A stretch of 64,000 bases of DNA from the NCBI RefSeq assembly GCF_010723575.1, contig NZ_BLKZ01000001.1:2418001-2482000 (forward strand). Reading direction: 5' to 3'. Shown here in pieces: positions 54,412-64,000 of this stretch. Each line of letters starts with the position of its first letter. Positions within the stretch are counted from its first letter, which is position 1. The notes under the pieces were generated by a model. It was not told where the DNA came from, searched no databases, and worked only from the letters and a program-made list of their open reading frames with translations. This stretch comes from Mycobacterium bourgelatii (lineage in GTDB: Bacteria > Actinomycetota > Actinomycetes > Mycobacteriales > Mycobacteriaceae). The position numbers were made by a program, and so were the translations under genes.

Positions 54412-55668
54412 ATGAAATTCGTCGTAGCGAGCTACGGGACTCGCGGCGATATCGAACCTTGCGCGGCGGTCGGCATTGAGCTGCAGCAGCGCGGTCATGA
54501 CGTATGCCTGGCCGTCCCGCCCAACCTGATCGGCTTCGTCGAGTCGGCCGGACTACGCGCCGTCCGCTACGGAAACCGCGACTCGCAGAAGCAGTTAGAC
54601 GAACAGTTCCTGCACAACGCGTGGAAGTTGCAGAACCCGCTCAAGCTGCTGCGGGAGGCCATGGCTCCGGTCACCGAAGGTTGGGCCGAACTGAGTGCGA
54701 TGCTGACACCGGTCGCCGCGGGGGCCGATCTGCTGTTGACCGGCCAGATCTACCAGGAAGTCGTCGCCAACGTCGCAGAGCACCACGACATTCCGCTGGC
54801 CGCGCTGCATTTCTATCCGATGCGGGCCAACGGCGAGATCGCGTTCCCGGCACGCCTGCCGGGGCCGATGGTTCGCTCCACGATCACGACGCTGGATTGG
54901 CTGTACTGGCGCATGACGAAGGGCGTCGAGGACGAGCAGCGGCGGGTATTGGGTCTGCCCAAGGCATCGAGCCCCGCGCCGAAGCGGATGGCCGACCGCG
55001 GTGCGCTGGAAATTCAGGCCTACGACGAGCTCTGCTTTCCGGGGCTGGCGGCCGAATGGGCACCGAAATTCGGCGATCGGCGACCGTTTGTCGGTGCGTT
55101 GACCATGGGGTTGCCCACCGACGCCGACGACGACGTCGCGTCCTGGATCGCCGCCGGCACGCCGCCGATCTACTTCGGGTTTGGCAGCATGCCGGTCGGA
55201 TCGCTCGCCGACCGGGTGGACATGATCGGCGCGGCCTGCGAGCGACTCGGCGAGCGCGCCCTGATCTGCTCCGGGCCCAGCGATTCCACCGAGATCCCGC
55301 AGCTCGATCACGTGAAGGTGGTGCGCGCGGTCAACCACGCGGCGATCTTTCCGCTCTGCCGCGCGGTCGTGCATCACGGCGGCGCGGGCACCACTGCCGC
55401 CGGTTTGCGTGCCGGCGTCCCCACTCTGGTTCTATGGGTCACGTCGGACCAGCCGATCTGGGCGGCGCAGGTGAAAGAGCTCAAAGTCGGCCGGGGGAGA
55501 CGCTTCTCGAGTACCACCCGGGACACGCTGGTCACCGACCTCAAGGCGATCTTGTCGCCGGAATGCGTCGCACGAGCCCGCGAGACCGGTGCGCGCATGA
55601 CGAAGCCCGCGGCCAGTGCCGCCGCTACCGCCGACTTGCTGGAAGAGGCGGTGCGCCGCAGCGGTTAG
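54412..55668 (+). CDS. GT1 (UGT-type) glycosyltransferase, Rv1524-like
   Basis: 418 aa from ATG 54412. GT-B fold with MKFVVASYGTRGDIEP at the N-terminus and the donor-binding C-terminal motif VVHHGGAGTTAAGLRAGVP, ending DQPIWAAQV. Same family as the GPL glycosyltransferases (Gtf1-3) and Rv2962c. It would place an early sugar on the lipid or glycan core. Paralogue of the gene at 56692. 25 bp after the methyltransferase, in the same direction. Confidence 0.92.
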   Translation: MKFVVASYGTRGDIEPCAAVGIELQQRGHDVCLAVPPNLIGFVESAGLRAVRYGNRDSQKQLDEQFLHNAWKLQNPLKLLREAMAPVTEGWAELSAMLTPVAAGADLLLTGQIYQEVVANVAEHHDIPLAALHFYPMRANGEIAFPARLPGPMVRSTITTLDWLYWRMTKGVEDEQRRVLGLPKASSPAPKRMADRGALEIQAYDELCFPGLAAEWAPKFGDRRPFVGALTMGLPTDADDDVASWIAAGTPPIYFGFGSMPVGSLADRVDMIGAACERLGERALICSGPSDSTEIPQLDHVKVVRAVNHAAIFPLCRAVVHHGGAGTTAAGLRAGVPTLVLWVTSDQPIWAAQVKELKVGRGRRFSSTTRDTLVTDLKAILSPECVARARETGARMTKPAASAAATADLLEEAVRRSG

Positions 55669-55911
55669 CTATCCGGCGGGCAATTGGTCACATGCTTCAC
55701 TTTGGCCCCGCCAGGGCGGCGGCAGGCGTTGTGCCCGGCTCGTAGCGACAAGCGTTGTCGCTGTAAGCCGGGCAGGGATCATGCCTCCCGGCCGAGAGGC
55801 TGGTGTGACGGATGTGGCTGGGGCGCTGCATCTCTCAGCAAACGATCTGTGAGGTCCGCCGCTGTTCGTGAATGCCCCTCGGGACGGCAAACCCCCGTGT
55901 ACGCTTCGGTT

Positions 55912-56682
55912 GTGTCACTTCTGATTACGGTGCCGGTGTTCGGTCAGCACGAGTACACGCATGCGCTGGTGGCCGACCTCGAGCGTGAGGGCGCCGACTA
56001 CCTGATCGTCGACAACCGCGGTGACTACCCCAAGATCAGCAACGAGCGCGTGAGCACACCTGGGGAGAACACCGGCTGGGCCGGTGGCAGCGAACTCGGT
56101 TTCCGAATTGCGTTCGCGGAGGGTTACTCCCACGCGATGACACTCAACAACGACACCCGAATCTCGAAAGGCTTCGTCGACGCCTTGCTGGACCCGCGCC
56201 TGCCGGACGACGCCGGCATTGTCGGGCCGATGTTCGATCTCGGCTTCCCGTATGCGGTGGACGAGGAAAAGCCGGAAGCCGAAAACTACGTGCCACGACC
56301 GTTCTACCGCAAAGCCCCCGCCATCGAGGGCACGGCGCTGGTCATGTCGAAAGAATGCTGGGACGCTGTCGGCGGAATGGACCTGGCCACCTTCGGGCGG
56401 TACGGATGGGGCCTCGACCTCGATCTCGCGTTGCGCGCCCGCGAAGCCGGTTTCGGTTTGTACACAACCGAAATGGCATACATCAACCACTTCGGGCGGA
56501 GGACCGCCAATACCCACTTCGGCGGCCGGTCATACCACTGGGGCGCGAGTGCGGCCATGATCCGAGGACTGCGCCGCACCCACGGCTGGCCCGCGGCCCT
56601 GGGCATCCTGCGCGAGATGGGCGCGGCGCATCACCGCAAGTGGTACAAGTCATTTCCGCTCAACCAGACGGCCAACCGCTGA
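55912..56682 (+). CDS. wbbL2: GT2 rhamnosyltransferase-like protein WbbL2
   Basis: 256 aa from GTG 55912; GTG 55897 would give 261 aa. WbbL-type GT2 with TVPVFGQHEYT, TPGENTGWAGG, the metal-binding NNDTR, and the acceptor-side WGLDLDLALRARE. WbbL proteins transfer L-rhamnose from dTDP-rhamnose; WbbL2 (Rv1525) is the paralogue in this locus and its donor here is inferred. About 240 bp separate it from the previous gene. Confidence 0.9.
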   Translation: MSLLITVPVFGQHEYTHALVADLEREGADYLIVDNRGDYPKISNERVSTPGENTGWAGGSELGFRIAFAEGYSHAMTLNNDTRISKGFVDALLDPRLPDDAGIVGPMFDLGFPYAVDEEKPEAENYVPRPFYRKAPAIEGTALVMSKECWDAVGGMDLATFGRYGWGLDLDLALRAREAGFGLYTTEMAYINHFGRRTANTHFGGRSYHWGASAAMIRGLRRTHGWPAALGILREMGAAHHRKWYKSFPLNQTANR

Positions 56683-56691
56683 ACGAACCCG

Positions 56692-57954
56692 TTACGCGCT
56701 GACGCGCACCGTTTCTTCCAACACATCGGCGGCGGCGGCGACCGCGTCGGCCGGCTGCACCATCTGCTTTGAAATCTCGCGGGCCCGGGCTGCGTATTCC
56801 GGTGCCAGGATGGCACGCAGTTCCTTGCGCAACGACTTAAGACTGATGTTCGTGAAGCGTTTGGCGGAGCCAACTTTCAGCCTCTGCACCGCCCCGGCCC
56901 AAATCGGCTGATCGGCCACGTCCCACAAGATCAGCGTCGGCATCCCGGCGCGCAAGCCGGCTGCGGTGGTCCCGGCCCCGCCGTGGTGAACCACCGCGCG
57001 GCACTTCGGCAGGATGGCCGCATAGTCAATCAGCCCAACGAGTTTCACGTGATCGGCAGGAGGAGCGCCGGAGTATCCGGGCGAATAGATCAGCGCTCGT
57101 TCACCCAGCTCGGCACAAACCTGCGAGATCATCTCCACCGTTTCGGCCGGAGACTGCACCGGTGTGCTGCCAAATCCGAAGTAGATGGGCGGTGCTCCGG
57201 CGGCAATCCACGACTCCAGCTCCTCGTTGGGTTCGGTGTGCAACTGCATTGACAACGCCCCGACAAATGGCCTGGTAACGGAAGACGTCCCCTGCGCGTT
57301 CCACTCCGCGGCGAGCCCGGGGAACAAAGCCTGGTCGTAGCCTTGGATTTCGGGGACCCCGCACTCCAACATCCGCTGCGCCGCGGGCGCGGTGGCTACC
57401 GGCAGGCCCAACGCACGGCGCTGCTCCCGATCGACGTCCTTGCTGACATACGCATACAACCGCCAGGACGCCTTCATCGACGTGCGCATCAGCGGTTCCG
57501 GCGTCGGTATCCACGGGATGGCGACCTGGCCGTTGACCCGCACCGGGAAATGGTGCAATGCGGCCAGTGGAATGTCGTGGTACTCGGCAACATTGGCCAC
57601 GGCGCCGTGGTACGTCTGGCCCGTCATCAGCAGGTCGGCGTCGGCGGCCAGCGCGGTCAGCGTTTCACCCATCTCCGCCCAGCCTTCGACGAAGAGCTCC
57701 TTGGCGGCGCGTACCAGGTTGAGCGGATTCTGCGCTCTGGTGAGGTTTCGCGTGAAAGCCGCGACCGCGTTGATCTGTTCCCCCGAGTCCGGTCCGTAGG
57801 CGACCCCGGTGAGTCCCGCGGCCTCGACGAACCCGATCAGGTTGGGCGGCACCGCCATCCGCACGTCATGCCCGCGTCGCTGCAATTCCATGCCAACCGC
57901 AGCGCAGGGCTCGACATCGCCACGGGTGCCGTGGACTGCCAGGACAAATTTCAT
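56692..57954 (-). CDS. GT1 (UGT-type) glycosyltransferase, Rv1526c-like
   Basis: 420 aa from ATG 57954 (GTG 57960 adds two residues). GT-B enzyme with MKFVLAVHGTRGDVEP and CRAVVHHGGAGTTAAGL. Clearly a paralogue of the 54412 gene on the opposite strand, with wbbL2 between them. Lies 13 bp after the pks5 stop on the same strand, so co-transcribed with pks5; that suggests it glycosylates the Pks5-derived lipid or its carrier sugar. Confidence 0.93.
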   Translation of the reverse strand: MKFVLAVHGTRGDVEPCAAVGMELQRRGHDVRMAVPPNLIGFVEAAGLTGVAYGPDSGEQINAVAAFTRNLTRAQNPLNLVRAAKELFVEGWAEMGETLTALAADADLLMTGQTYHGAVANVAEYHDIPLAALHHFPVRVNGQVAIPWIPTPEPLMRTSMKASWRLYAYVSKDVDREQRRALGLPVATAPAAQRMLECGVPEIQGYDQALFPGLAAEWNAQGTSSVTRPFVGALSMQLHTEPNEELESWIAAGAPPIYFGFGSTPVQSPAETVEMISQVCAELGERALIYSPGYSGAPPADHVKLVGLIDYAAILPKCRAVVHHGGAGTTAAGLRAGMPTLILWDVADQPIWAGAVQRLKVGSAKRFTNISLKSLRKELRAILAPEYAARAREISKQMVQPADAVAAAADVLEETVRVSA

Positions 57955-57967
57955 GGGCACGTTGACG

Positions 57968-60900
57968 TCAGGCGGGCGCCGGCGCGTCCCCCTTGGGGGC
58001 CAACTTTTCGAACATCAAGTCCGCCAAGCCCCGAACCGTCGTGTTGATGTCGGTGGCGGTGATGCGGATGCCGGTCTCGGCCTCGACTCGGGCGCGCAGT
58101 TCCTGGCTGCTGAGCGAGTCCAGACCGTACTCGGCGAGCATGCGGTCCGCGTCGATGGTGCGCCGCAGAATCAGGCCGACTTGCTGGGACAGCAGTCGCC
58201 GCAACCGGGCGGGCCACTCTTCCTTCGGGAGTTCGCTGAGTTCGGCGAGGAACTTGCTTGCCCCCGAGCGGGTTTGCCCCAGTGAAGCGAACTTCTCCGC
58301 GAAGGTGCTGCGCTGAGCGAAGGCCAGCAGCCAGGGCGAGCCGATGACCGGGGCGTAGCCCGTGTAGGCGCGGTTGTGGCGCAGCAACGCCTGGAACGCG
58401 TACGCACCTTCCTCGGGGCTGATCGCATCGCCGGAATTTTCGGCGAACTCCGACCCCCGGCCGATCTCGGCCCACGCGCCCCAGGCGATGCAGGTCGCGG
58501 GCAGGCCCTGCGCCCGCCGCCAGTGCGTGAAACCGTCCAGCCAGCTGTTGGCTGCCGCGTACGCGCCCTGCCCCGGTGAACCGACCAGTGCGGCCGCCGA
58601 GGAGAACAGGCAGAACCAGTCCAGTTCGTGTTCCTTGGTCGCCTCGTGCAGATGCCAGGCCCCGTGCACCTTGCCCGACCAGTCCCGCTCGATGAGTTCC
58701 TCGGTGATATTGGGCAACGTGGCGTCCTCGACCACCGCGGCCGCATGCAGCACGCCGCGCAACGGCAGACCCGTCGCGGTGGCCGTGGCGACCAGCGCTG
58801 CCGCGGTGTCGGCCTGGGCGATGTCACCGCATTGGACCACCACGTCGGAGCCCATTGAACGAACGAGCTCTATTGTCTCCAAGGCTTTTTGGCTCGGCGC
58901 CGAGCGGGAGGTGAGCACGATGCGGCCGGCGCCCGCTCCACCGTTTCCAGAAGCCATCTTCTCGGCCAGGAACAAGCCCAGACCGCCCAGACCGCCGGTG
59001 ATGATGTACGCGCCATCATTGCGGAACACCGGGGCCTGTTCGGGCGGCAGCACCACACTGCTGCGTCCCACCCGCGGCACGTCCAGGATCAACTTGCCGG
59101 TGTGTTCGGCCGAACCCATCACCCGGATCGCGGTGGTCGCCTCGGCCAGTGGGTAGTGCGTGTTTTGCGGCTTGGGTAGCTCGCCCTCGGCGGTCAACCG
59201 GTACACCGTGCTCAACAGCTTGCTGACCTCGGCGGGGTGGCTCGTCGCCATCAACCCCAGGTCCACGCCGTAGAACGCGAGGTTCTGCCGGAAGGGGAAG
59301 AGCTCAAGGCGCGTGTTGGAGTAGATGTCGCGCTTGCCGATCTCGATGAAGCGCCCGCCGAGGGCCAGCAACTTGACGCCGGCCAGTTGCGCGGCGCCGG
59401 TCAGCGAGTTGAGCACGATGTCCACGCCGTAGCCGTCGGTGTCGCGTCGGATCTGCTCGGCGAACTCCACGCTGCGCGAGTCGTAGACATGCTTGATGCC
59501 CATGCCGCGCAACAGCTCCCGACGCTCCTCGCTGCCCGCGGTGGCGAAGATCTCGGCCCCCGCGGCACGCGCGATCGCGATCGCCGCCTGCCCCACCCCA
59601 CCGGTGGCGGAGTGGATCAGCACCTTGTCCCCGGCCCTGATCCGGGCCAGGTCCTGCAGCCCGTACCAAGCGGTCGCCGTCGCGGTGGTCACCGCCGCGG
59701 CCTCGGCGTCGGTCAAGCCGTCCGGCAACTTGGTGGCCAGGCGTGCGTCGCAGGTGACGAACGTGGACCAGCAACCGTTGGGGGAGAGGCCGCCCACGTG
59801 GTCGCCGACCGCGAGGTGAGTCACGTCGGGGCCCACCGCGGTCACCACACCGGCGAAATCGGTTCCCAGCTGCGGTTGTTGTCCGTCGATGGTCTGGTAT
59901 CGACCGAAGGCGACCAAAACGTCGGCGAAGTTGATGCTCGACGCGCTGACCGCCACTTCGACCTGACCCGGGCCAGGTGGTACCCGCTCGAACGAGGTGA
60001 ACTCCAGCGTCTCCAAGTCACCCGGGGTGCGGATGTGCAGGCGCATCCCGCCCTCGGCGTGGTCAACGATGGTGGTCCGACGTTCCTCGGGGCGCAGCGG
60101 GGCCGGGCAGAGCCGCGCGGTGTACCACTCGTCGTTGCGCCAGGCGGTCTCGTCGTCGTCGGTCGCCAGCAGCAGCTGACGCGACAGGGGATCCACGCCG
60201 GTGTGCTCGTCGACGTCGATGTAGCTGACCTTCAGGTGCGGGTTCTCCGAGCTGATCACCCGCAGCAGGCCGCGCAGGCCGCCCTGCTCCAGGTTGACGT
60301 CGTCGTGGGACAACACCCGCTGCGCATCGCGGGTCACCACGTAGAGCCGCGGCGTGTGGCCCAGGATCTCCGGGAGCTCGCGGGCGATGCGCACCAGGTG
60401 CTCGACGTACTCGCGGCCGCGGGCCGCCGCCTCTTCATCCGTGCCGCTCTTCGGTGCGGTGAGCACCACGACGCCGGCAAACGCGCTGGCTTCCAGCTGG
60501 GCACGCAGCCGTTCGGCGTTGGCCGCGTGGTCGGCGTGGAACGGCCAGGACAGCGTGGTGCTCTGCGCGTCGTGCACCTTCAGCGCATCGGTCAGCTCCG
60601 CGGCCAGCATGTCGGTCGCTTCGCCGGTGCTGACCAGCAGCCACGTCCCAGGCTCGGTGATGGGCTTCTCGGGGAGTTCGTGCTGGTGCCACTCGATGGT
60701 CAGCAACCGCTCGCCCAGGACGCGGTCGCGCTCGCTGCTTCGGGACGCCCCGGCGCCCAGCTGTAGCCCCCGCGCGACCAGCAGCACGTTGCCGTGTTCA
60801 TCCAGGACTTCCAGGTCGGCCTCGACGCCTCCCGCGGCACATGCGGTGACGGTCGCGTAGCAGTACCGGGCGGTGCGAACGGAACCGTAGGCGCGCAGCC

Positions 60901-63900
60901 GGCGAACGCCCAACGGCAGCAGCAGACCACCGTTGACGGCGCTGCCGACACTGGGGTGCGCGGCCACTGCTTGGAAGCACGCATCCAGCAGCGCCGGATG
61001 CACCAGCGCGTAGGAACTCAACTGCGGGCGCAGCGGTCCCGGCAGCGAGACCTCGGCCAGGACGGTGTTACCCGCGCTCTCGGCGATGTGCGCGGCGGTG
61101 AGACCTTCGAAGGCCGGGCCGAGGCGCTGACCGCGCTTGCTCAGCCAGGTACGAATCTCGGCGGTGTTCACCTGATCCGGGTGGTTGGCCAGCAGATCGG
61201 CCACGTTCTTTGCGGGTGGCTGCTCGTCTTGGCTGGGGCGCAGGACCGCGGACGCCTGGCGGTCGTATCTCCCGTCCCGGTTGGTCTCCACCACCAAGCT
61301 GACGGAGTCGGGTGCCTCGAACGTCGCGGTGATGCCGACGGGGGTTTCCTTGTCGAGCAGCAACGGGTGGTCGAAGCGGATGTCGTGCACTTCGGCGGCG
61401 GTGCCGAGCACGGTGCGGGCCGCGTTGAGCGCCATTTCGCAGTAGGCGGCACCGGGAAGCGCTGCGGCGCCGTGGATTTGGTGATCGTCGAGCCAGGGCA
61501 GCGCGGCGGTGCCCACCTCACCCTGCCAGACGTGCCGTTCCGGCTCCTCGGCCAGCCGCACGTGTGCCCCCATCAGGGGATGCACCGCGATGAGGGAACC
61601 GCCGTTGGCGCGAGCGTCGTGACCGCTGCGGGTCAACAGCAGGCTGCGCTGACTCCACGCCGGCAGTGGTGCGTCGACCAGGCGGCCACCGGGGTAGAGG
61701 ACCGAGAAGTCGATCGCCGCACCGGCCGCGTACAAGTCACCCAGCAATCCGCGCAGCCCGTCGGGCAGCGGCTGTTCACGGCGCATCCCGGCGAGAGCCG
61801 CCACCGTCATGTCCAGGCTGCGGGCGGTCTGATCGATCGGATGCGTCAGCAGCGGGTGTGGGGTCAGTTCGGTGAAGACGCGGTAGCCGTCTTCGAGTGC
61901 GGCCTGCACCGCGGCGGCGAACCGGACCGTGTGGCGCAGGTTGTCCACCCAGTAGTAGGCGTCGCAGTACGGTTCTTCCCGCGGGTCGAACGAGGTCGCC
62001 GAGTAGTAAGGAACTTCCGGTTCGAGCGGGCTCAGGTCTTCCAGCGCCTCGGTCAGTTCGTCGAGGATCGGCTCCACCTGCGGCGAGTGCGAGGCCACGT
62101 CCACGGCGACCTCGCGCGCCATGATGCCGCGCTCTTCCCAGATCGCCACCAGGTCACGAACCGTTTGCGTCGCCCCACCGATGACGGTGGAGGACGGTGA
62201 CGCCACGACCGCCACCACGACGTCGTTGATGACGCGCGCGGTGAGTTCGGAAAGCACTTGCTGCGCAGGCAGTTCCACCGATGCCATGGCGCCGGCGCCG
62301 GCAATGCGCGTCATCAGCTTGGAGCGGCGGCAGATCACTTTCACGCCGTCTTCGATCGACAGTGCACCGGCCACCACAGATGCCGCCGACTCGCCCAGCG
62401 AGTGGCCGATCACCGCACCGGGCGTCACGCCGTAGGACTTCATCGTCGCGGCCAACGCGACTTGCATCGCGAACAGCGTCGGCTGTACCCGGTCGATGCC
62501 GGTGACCACCTCGGGGGCGGTCATCGCCTCGGTCACCGAGAATCCGGACTCCGCGGCGATCAGCGGCTCGATCTGGGCGATGGTCGCGGCGAACACCGGC
62601 TCGTTGGCCAGCAGGTCCGCACCCATGCGCGCCCACTGGGAACCCTGCCCGGAAAACACCCAGACCGGGCCCCGGTCGTCGTGGCCGACCGCGGGCGGAT
62701 GCGGGACCTCGCTGCTGGCGACCTCGCGCAGTGCTGCGGACAATTCCTCCCGCGTGCTGGCCAGCACGGCCGTGCGCACCCGGCGGTGCCCACGCCGGCG
62801 TGACAGCGTGTAGGCGAGGTCGGTGATCGAAAACTCGGGTCCTTGTGCGTCGACCCAATCGGCAAGTCGGGTAGCGGTTTCGGCTAGCGCCTCGTCCGAA
62901 CTGGAGGACAGCGGGAAGAACAGCATTCCGTCCAGGGCCGGGGTATCCGCTGGCGCAACGACTTCGGGTGCCCCGTCGGTCGGCGCCTGCTCGAGGATCG
63001 CATGTACGTTGGTGCCGGAAAATCCGTATGACGACACCGCAGCCCGCCGCGGGGTGTCTTCGCCTTTACTCGGCCACGGCGTAACCTCTTGCGGCACAAA
63101 GAGATTTGTTTCGATCTCGGCGAGCGCCTTGGGCATGCGGGTGAAGTGCAGGTTCGGCGGAACCACCCCGTGCTGCACGGAGAGGACTGTTTTCATCAGC
63201 CCCAGCGCTCCGGCGGCCGACTGGGTGTGTCCGAAGTTGGTTTTCACCGACGCGAGCGCACAGGGGCCCTCGGTGCCGTACACCTCGGCCAGGCTGGCGT
63301 ACTCGATCGGGTCGCCGACGGGGGTGCCGGGACCGTGCGCCTCCACCATGCCGACGGTGGCGGGGTCCACATCCGCTGCGGCCAACGCCGCCCGATACGC
63401 CTCGACCTGCGCCGGCCGGGACGGGGTGACGATGTTGACCGTGCGACCGTCCTGGTTTGACGCCGTGCCGCGGATCACCGCCATGATGCGGTCGCCGTCG
63501 CGCTGGGCGTCCTCGAGCCGCTTGAGCAGCACGACGACGACGCCCTCGCCGGCCACGAACCCGTCGGCCGCGACGTCGAACGCATGGCAGCGTCCGGTCG
63601 GTGACAACATGCCGATGGCCGAGCCCGAAGCTTGTTTGCGTGGTTCGAACATCACCGAAGCGCCGCCCGCCAGCGCGACGTCGCTCTCGTCGTCGTGCAA
63701 GCTGCGGCAGGCCAGGTGGATTGCGGTGAGGCCCGACGAGCATGCGGTGTCTACCGTCAGCGCGGGACCTCGCAGGCCCAGGGCGTAGGAGATCCGCCCG
63801 GACCCCATGGCGAAGCTGTTGCCCATGTATCCGTACGGCCCGTCCAGCGCCTGGGCATCGGCATGCACGAACTGGTAGTCGTCGTGCATCAACCCCATGA

Positions 63901-64000
63901 ACACGCCGGTTCGCAGGCCCCCCAGCTTCTCCGGGGGTAGACCGCCGTGCTCGATCGCCTCCCAGGCGGTCTCCAGCAGCAGGCGGTGCTGCGGGTCCAT
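57968..64000 (-). CDS. pks5: Polyketide synthase Pks5 (partial; N-terminus beyond window)
   Basis: 2010 residues visible, open at the right edge; the first visible Met is internal to the KS domain. KS: C87 (DTACSSG), H222 (EAHGPGT), H258 (FGHTQ). AT: S534 in GHSLGE, with VASHSP matching the methylmalonyl-type pattern. DH: H840 in HQIHGAAALP. ER around 1400-1570 with GGVGQAAIA. KR around 1670 with TGGLGGLGLF. ACP: LDSLS near 1963. This is the iterative Mas-like set used for methyl-branched fatty acids. Pks5 is required for LOS acyl chains in LOS-producing mycobacteria. Confidence 0.95.
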   Translation of the reverse strand: MDPQHRLLLETAWEAIEHGGLPPEKLGGLRTGVFMGLMHDDYQFVHADAQALDGPYGYMGNSFAMGSGRISYALGLRGPALTVDTACSSGLTAIHLACRSLHDDESDVALAGGASVMFEPRKQASGSAIGMLSPTGRCHAFDVAADGFVAGEGVVVVLLKRLEDAQRDGDRIMAVIRGTASNQDGRTVNIVTPSRPAQVEAYRAALAAADVDPATVGMVEAHGPGTPVGDPIEYASLAEVYGTEGPCALASVKTNFGHTQSAAGALGLMKTVLSVQHGVVPPNLHFTRMPKALAEIETNLFVPQEVTPWPSKGEDTPRRAAVSSYGFSGTNVHAILEQAPTDGAPEVVAPADTPALDGMLFFPLSSSSDEALAETATRLADWVDAQGPEFSITDLAYTLSRRRGHRRVRTAVLASTREELSAALREVASSEVPHPPAVGHDDRGPVWVFSGQGSQWARMGADLLANEPVFAATIAQIEPLIAAESGFSVTEAMTAPEVVTGIDRVQPTLFAMQVALAATMKSYGVTPGAVIGHSLGESAASVVAGALSIEDGVKVICRRSKLMTRIAGAGAMASVELPAQQVLSELTARVINDVVVAVVASPSSTVIGGATQTVRDLVAIWEERGIMAREVAVDVASHSPQVEPILDELTEALEDLSPLEPEVPYYSATSFDPREEPYCDAYYWVDNLRHTVRFAAAVQAALEDGYRVFTELTPHPLLTHPIDQTARSLDMTVAALAGMRREQPLPDGLRGLLGDLYAAGAAIDFSVLYPGGRLVDAPLPAWSQRSLLLTRSGHDARANGGSLIAVHPLMGAHVRLAEEPERHVWQGEVGTAALPWLDDHQIHGAAALPGAAYCEMALNAARTVLGTAAEVHDIRFDHPLLLDKETPVGITATFEAPDSVSLVVETNRDGRYDRQASAVLRPSQDEQPPAKNVADLLANHPDQVNTAEIRTWLSKRGQRLGPAFEGLTAAHIAESAGNTVLAEVSLPGPLRPQLSSYALVHPALLDACFQAVAAHPSVGSAVNGGLLLPLGVRRLRAYGSVRTARYCYATVTACAAGGVEADLEVLDEHGNVLLVARGLQLGAGASRSSERDRVLGERLLTIEWHQHELPEKPITEPGTWLLVSTGEATDMLAAELTDALKVHDAQSTTLSWPFHADHAANAERLRAQLEASAFAGVVVLTAPKSGTDEEAAARGREYVEHLVRIARELPEILGHTPRLYVVTRDAQRVLSHDDVNLEQGGLRGLLRVISSENPHLKVSYIDVDEHTGVDPLSRQLLLATDDDETAWRNDEWYTARLCPAPLRPEERRTTIVDHAEGGMRLHIRTPGDLETLEFTSFERVPPGPGQVEVAVSASSINFADVLVAFGRYQTIDGQQPQLGTDFAGVVTAVGPDVTHLAVGDHVGGLSPNGCWSTFVTCDARLATKLPDGLTDAEAAAVTTATATAWYGLQDLARIRAGDKVLIHSATGGVGQAAIAIARAAGAEIFATAGSEERRELLRGMGIKHVYDSRSVEFAEQIRRDTDGYGVDIVLNSLTGAAQLAGVKLLALGGRFIEIGKRDIYSNTRLELFPFRQNLAFYGVDLGLMATSHPAEVSKLLSTVYRLTAEGELPKPQNTHYPLAEATTAIRVMGSAEHTGKLILDVPRVGRSSVVLPPEQAPVFRNDGAYIITGGLGGLGLFLAEKMASGNGGAGAGRIVLTSRSAPSQKALETIELVRSMGSDVVVQCGDIAQADTAAALVATATATGLPLRGVLHAAAVVEDATLPNITEELIERDWSGKVHGAWHLHEATKEHELDWFCLFSSAAALVGSPGQGAYAAANSWLDGFTHWRRAQGLPATCIAWGAWAEIGRGSEFAENSGDAISPEEGAYAFQALLRHNRAYTGYAPVIGSPWLLAFAQRSTFAEKFASLGQTRSGASKFLAELSELPKEEWPARLRRLLSQQVGLILRRTIDADRMLAEYGLDSLSSQELRARVEAETGIRITATDINTTVRGLADLMFEKLAPKGDAPAPA

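Overview
The window comes from a slow-growing Mycobacterium. The GC-rich sequence, frequent GTG/TTG starts and gene order match the M. tuberculosis Rv1478-Rv1527c segment as I remember it (no database was available). The right half is a lipooligosaccharide (LOS)-type glycolipid locus far fuller than the decayed M. tuberculosis version. That points to an LOS-producing species such as the M. kansasii/gastri or M. marinum groups, but I cannot name the species.

Layout. 1-3.5 kb: end of a RipA/RipB-type peptidoglycan hydrolase, then the overlapping moxR1-DUF58-VWA chaperone operon. 3.5-5.0 kb: a GT-C-like membrane protein. 5.1-7.8 kb: fabG1-inhA-hemZ (mycolate reductases and ferrochelatase). 7.8-10.9 kb: an Rv1486c-like protein, NfeD/SPFH membrane pair, DoxX-like protein. 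10.9-15.5 kb: Pro-rich membrane protein, two-component system, membrane-tethered S1 protease, TVP38 protein. 15.7-20.9 kb: mutA-mutB-meaB (methylmalonyl-CoA mutase and its GTPase), without the mazEF4 pair that sits here in M. tuberculosis. 21-23.3 kb: lipL and a PLP deaminase/desulfhydrase.

24-48 kb is the glycan part of the LOS locus: CDP-glucose 4,6-dehydratase (overlapping a dodecin), a Wzx-like flippase, and then a conspicuously AT-richer island (about 27-34 kb). The island holds a sugar aminotransferase, three methyltransferases, a polyprenol-phosphate-type glycosyltransferase and an ATP-grasp ligase. It is followed by a GT87-like enzyme, gmdA-epiA (GDP-fucose route), an FkbM methyltransferase, several GT2 enzymes, a GAP-family protein, a second aminotransferase, and an FAD enzyme with a zinc-ribbon methyltransferase. 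48-64 kb is the conserved lipid part: fadD25, mmpL12, methyltransferase, two GT1 enzymes around wbbL2, and pks5 (running off the right edge).

How it fits together (inference): mutAB supplies or drains methylmalonyl-CoA. FadD25 and Pks5 build methyl-branched acyl chains, GT1/WbbL2/GT2 enzymes build the oligosaccharide core, and the island makes a methylated, N-acylated 4-amino-6-deoxy sugar cap. MmpL12, the GAP protein and the flippase export the product. The most interesting new observations are IdeR-type iron-box-like sites upstream of two LOS sub-operons, and the island-encoded ATP-grasp ligase as a candidate aminosugar N-acylation enzyme.
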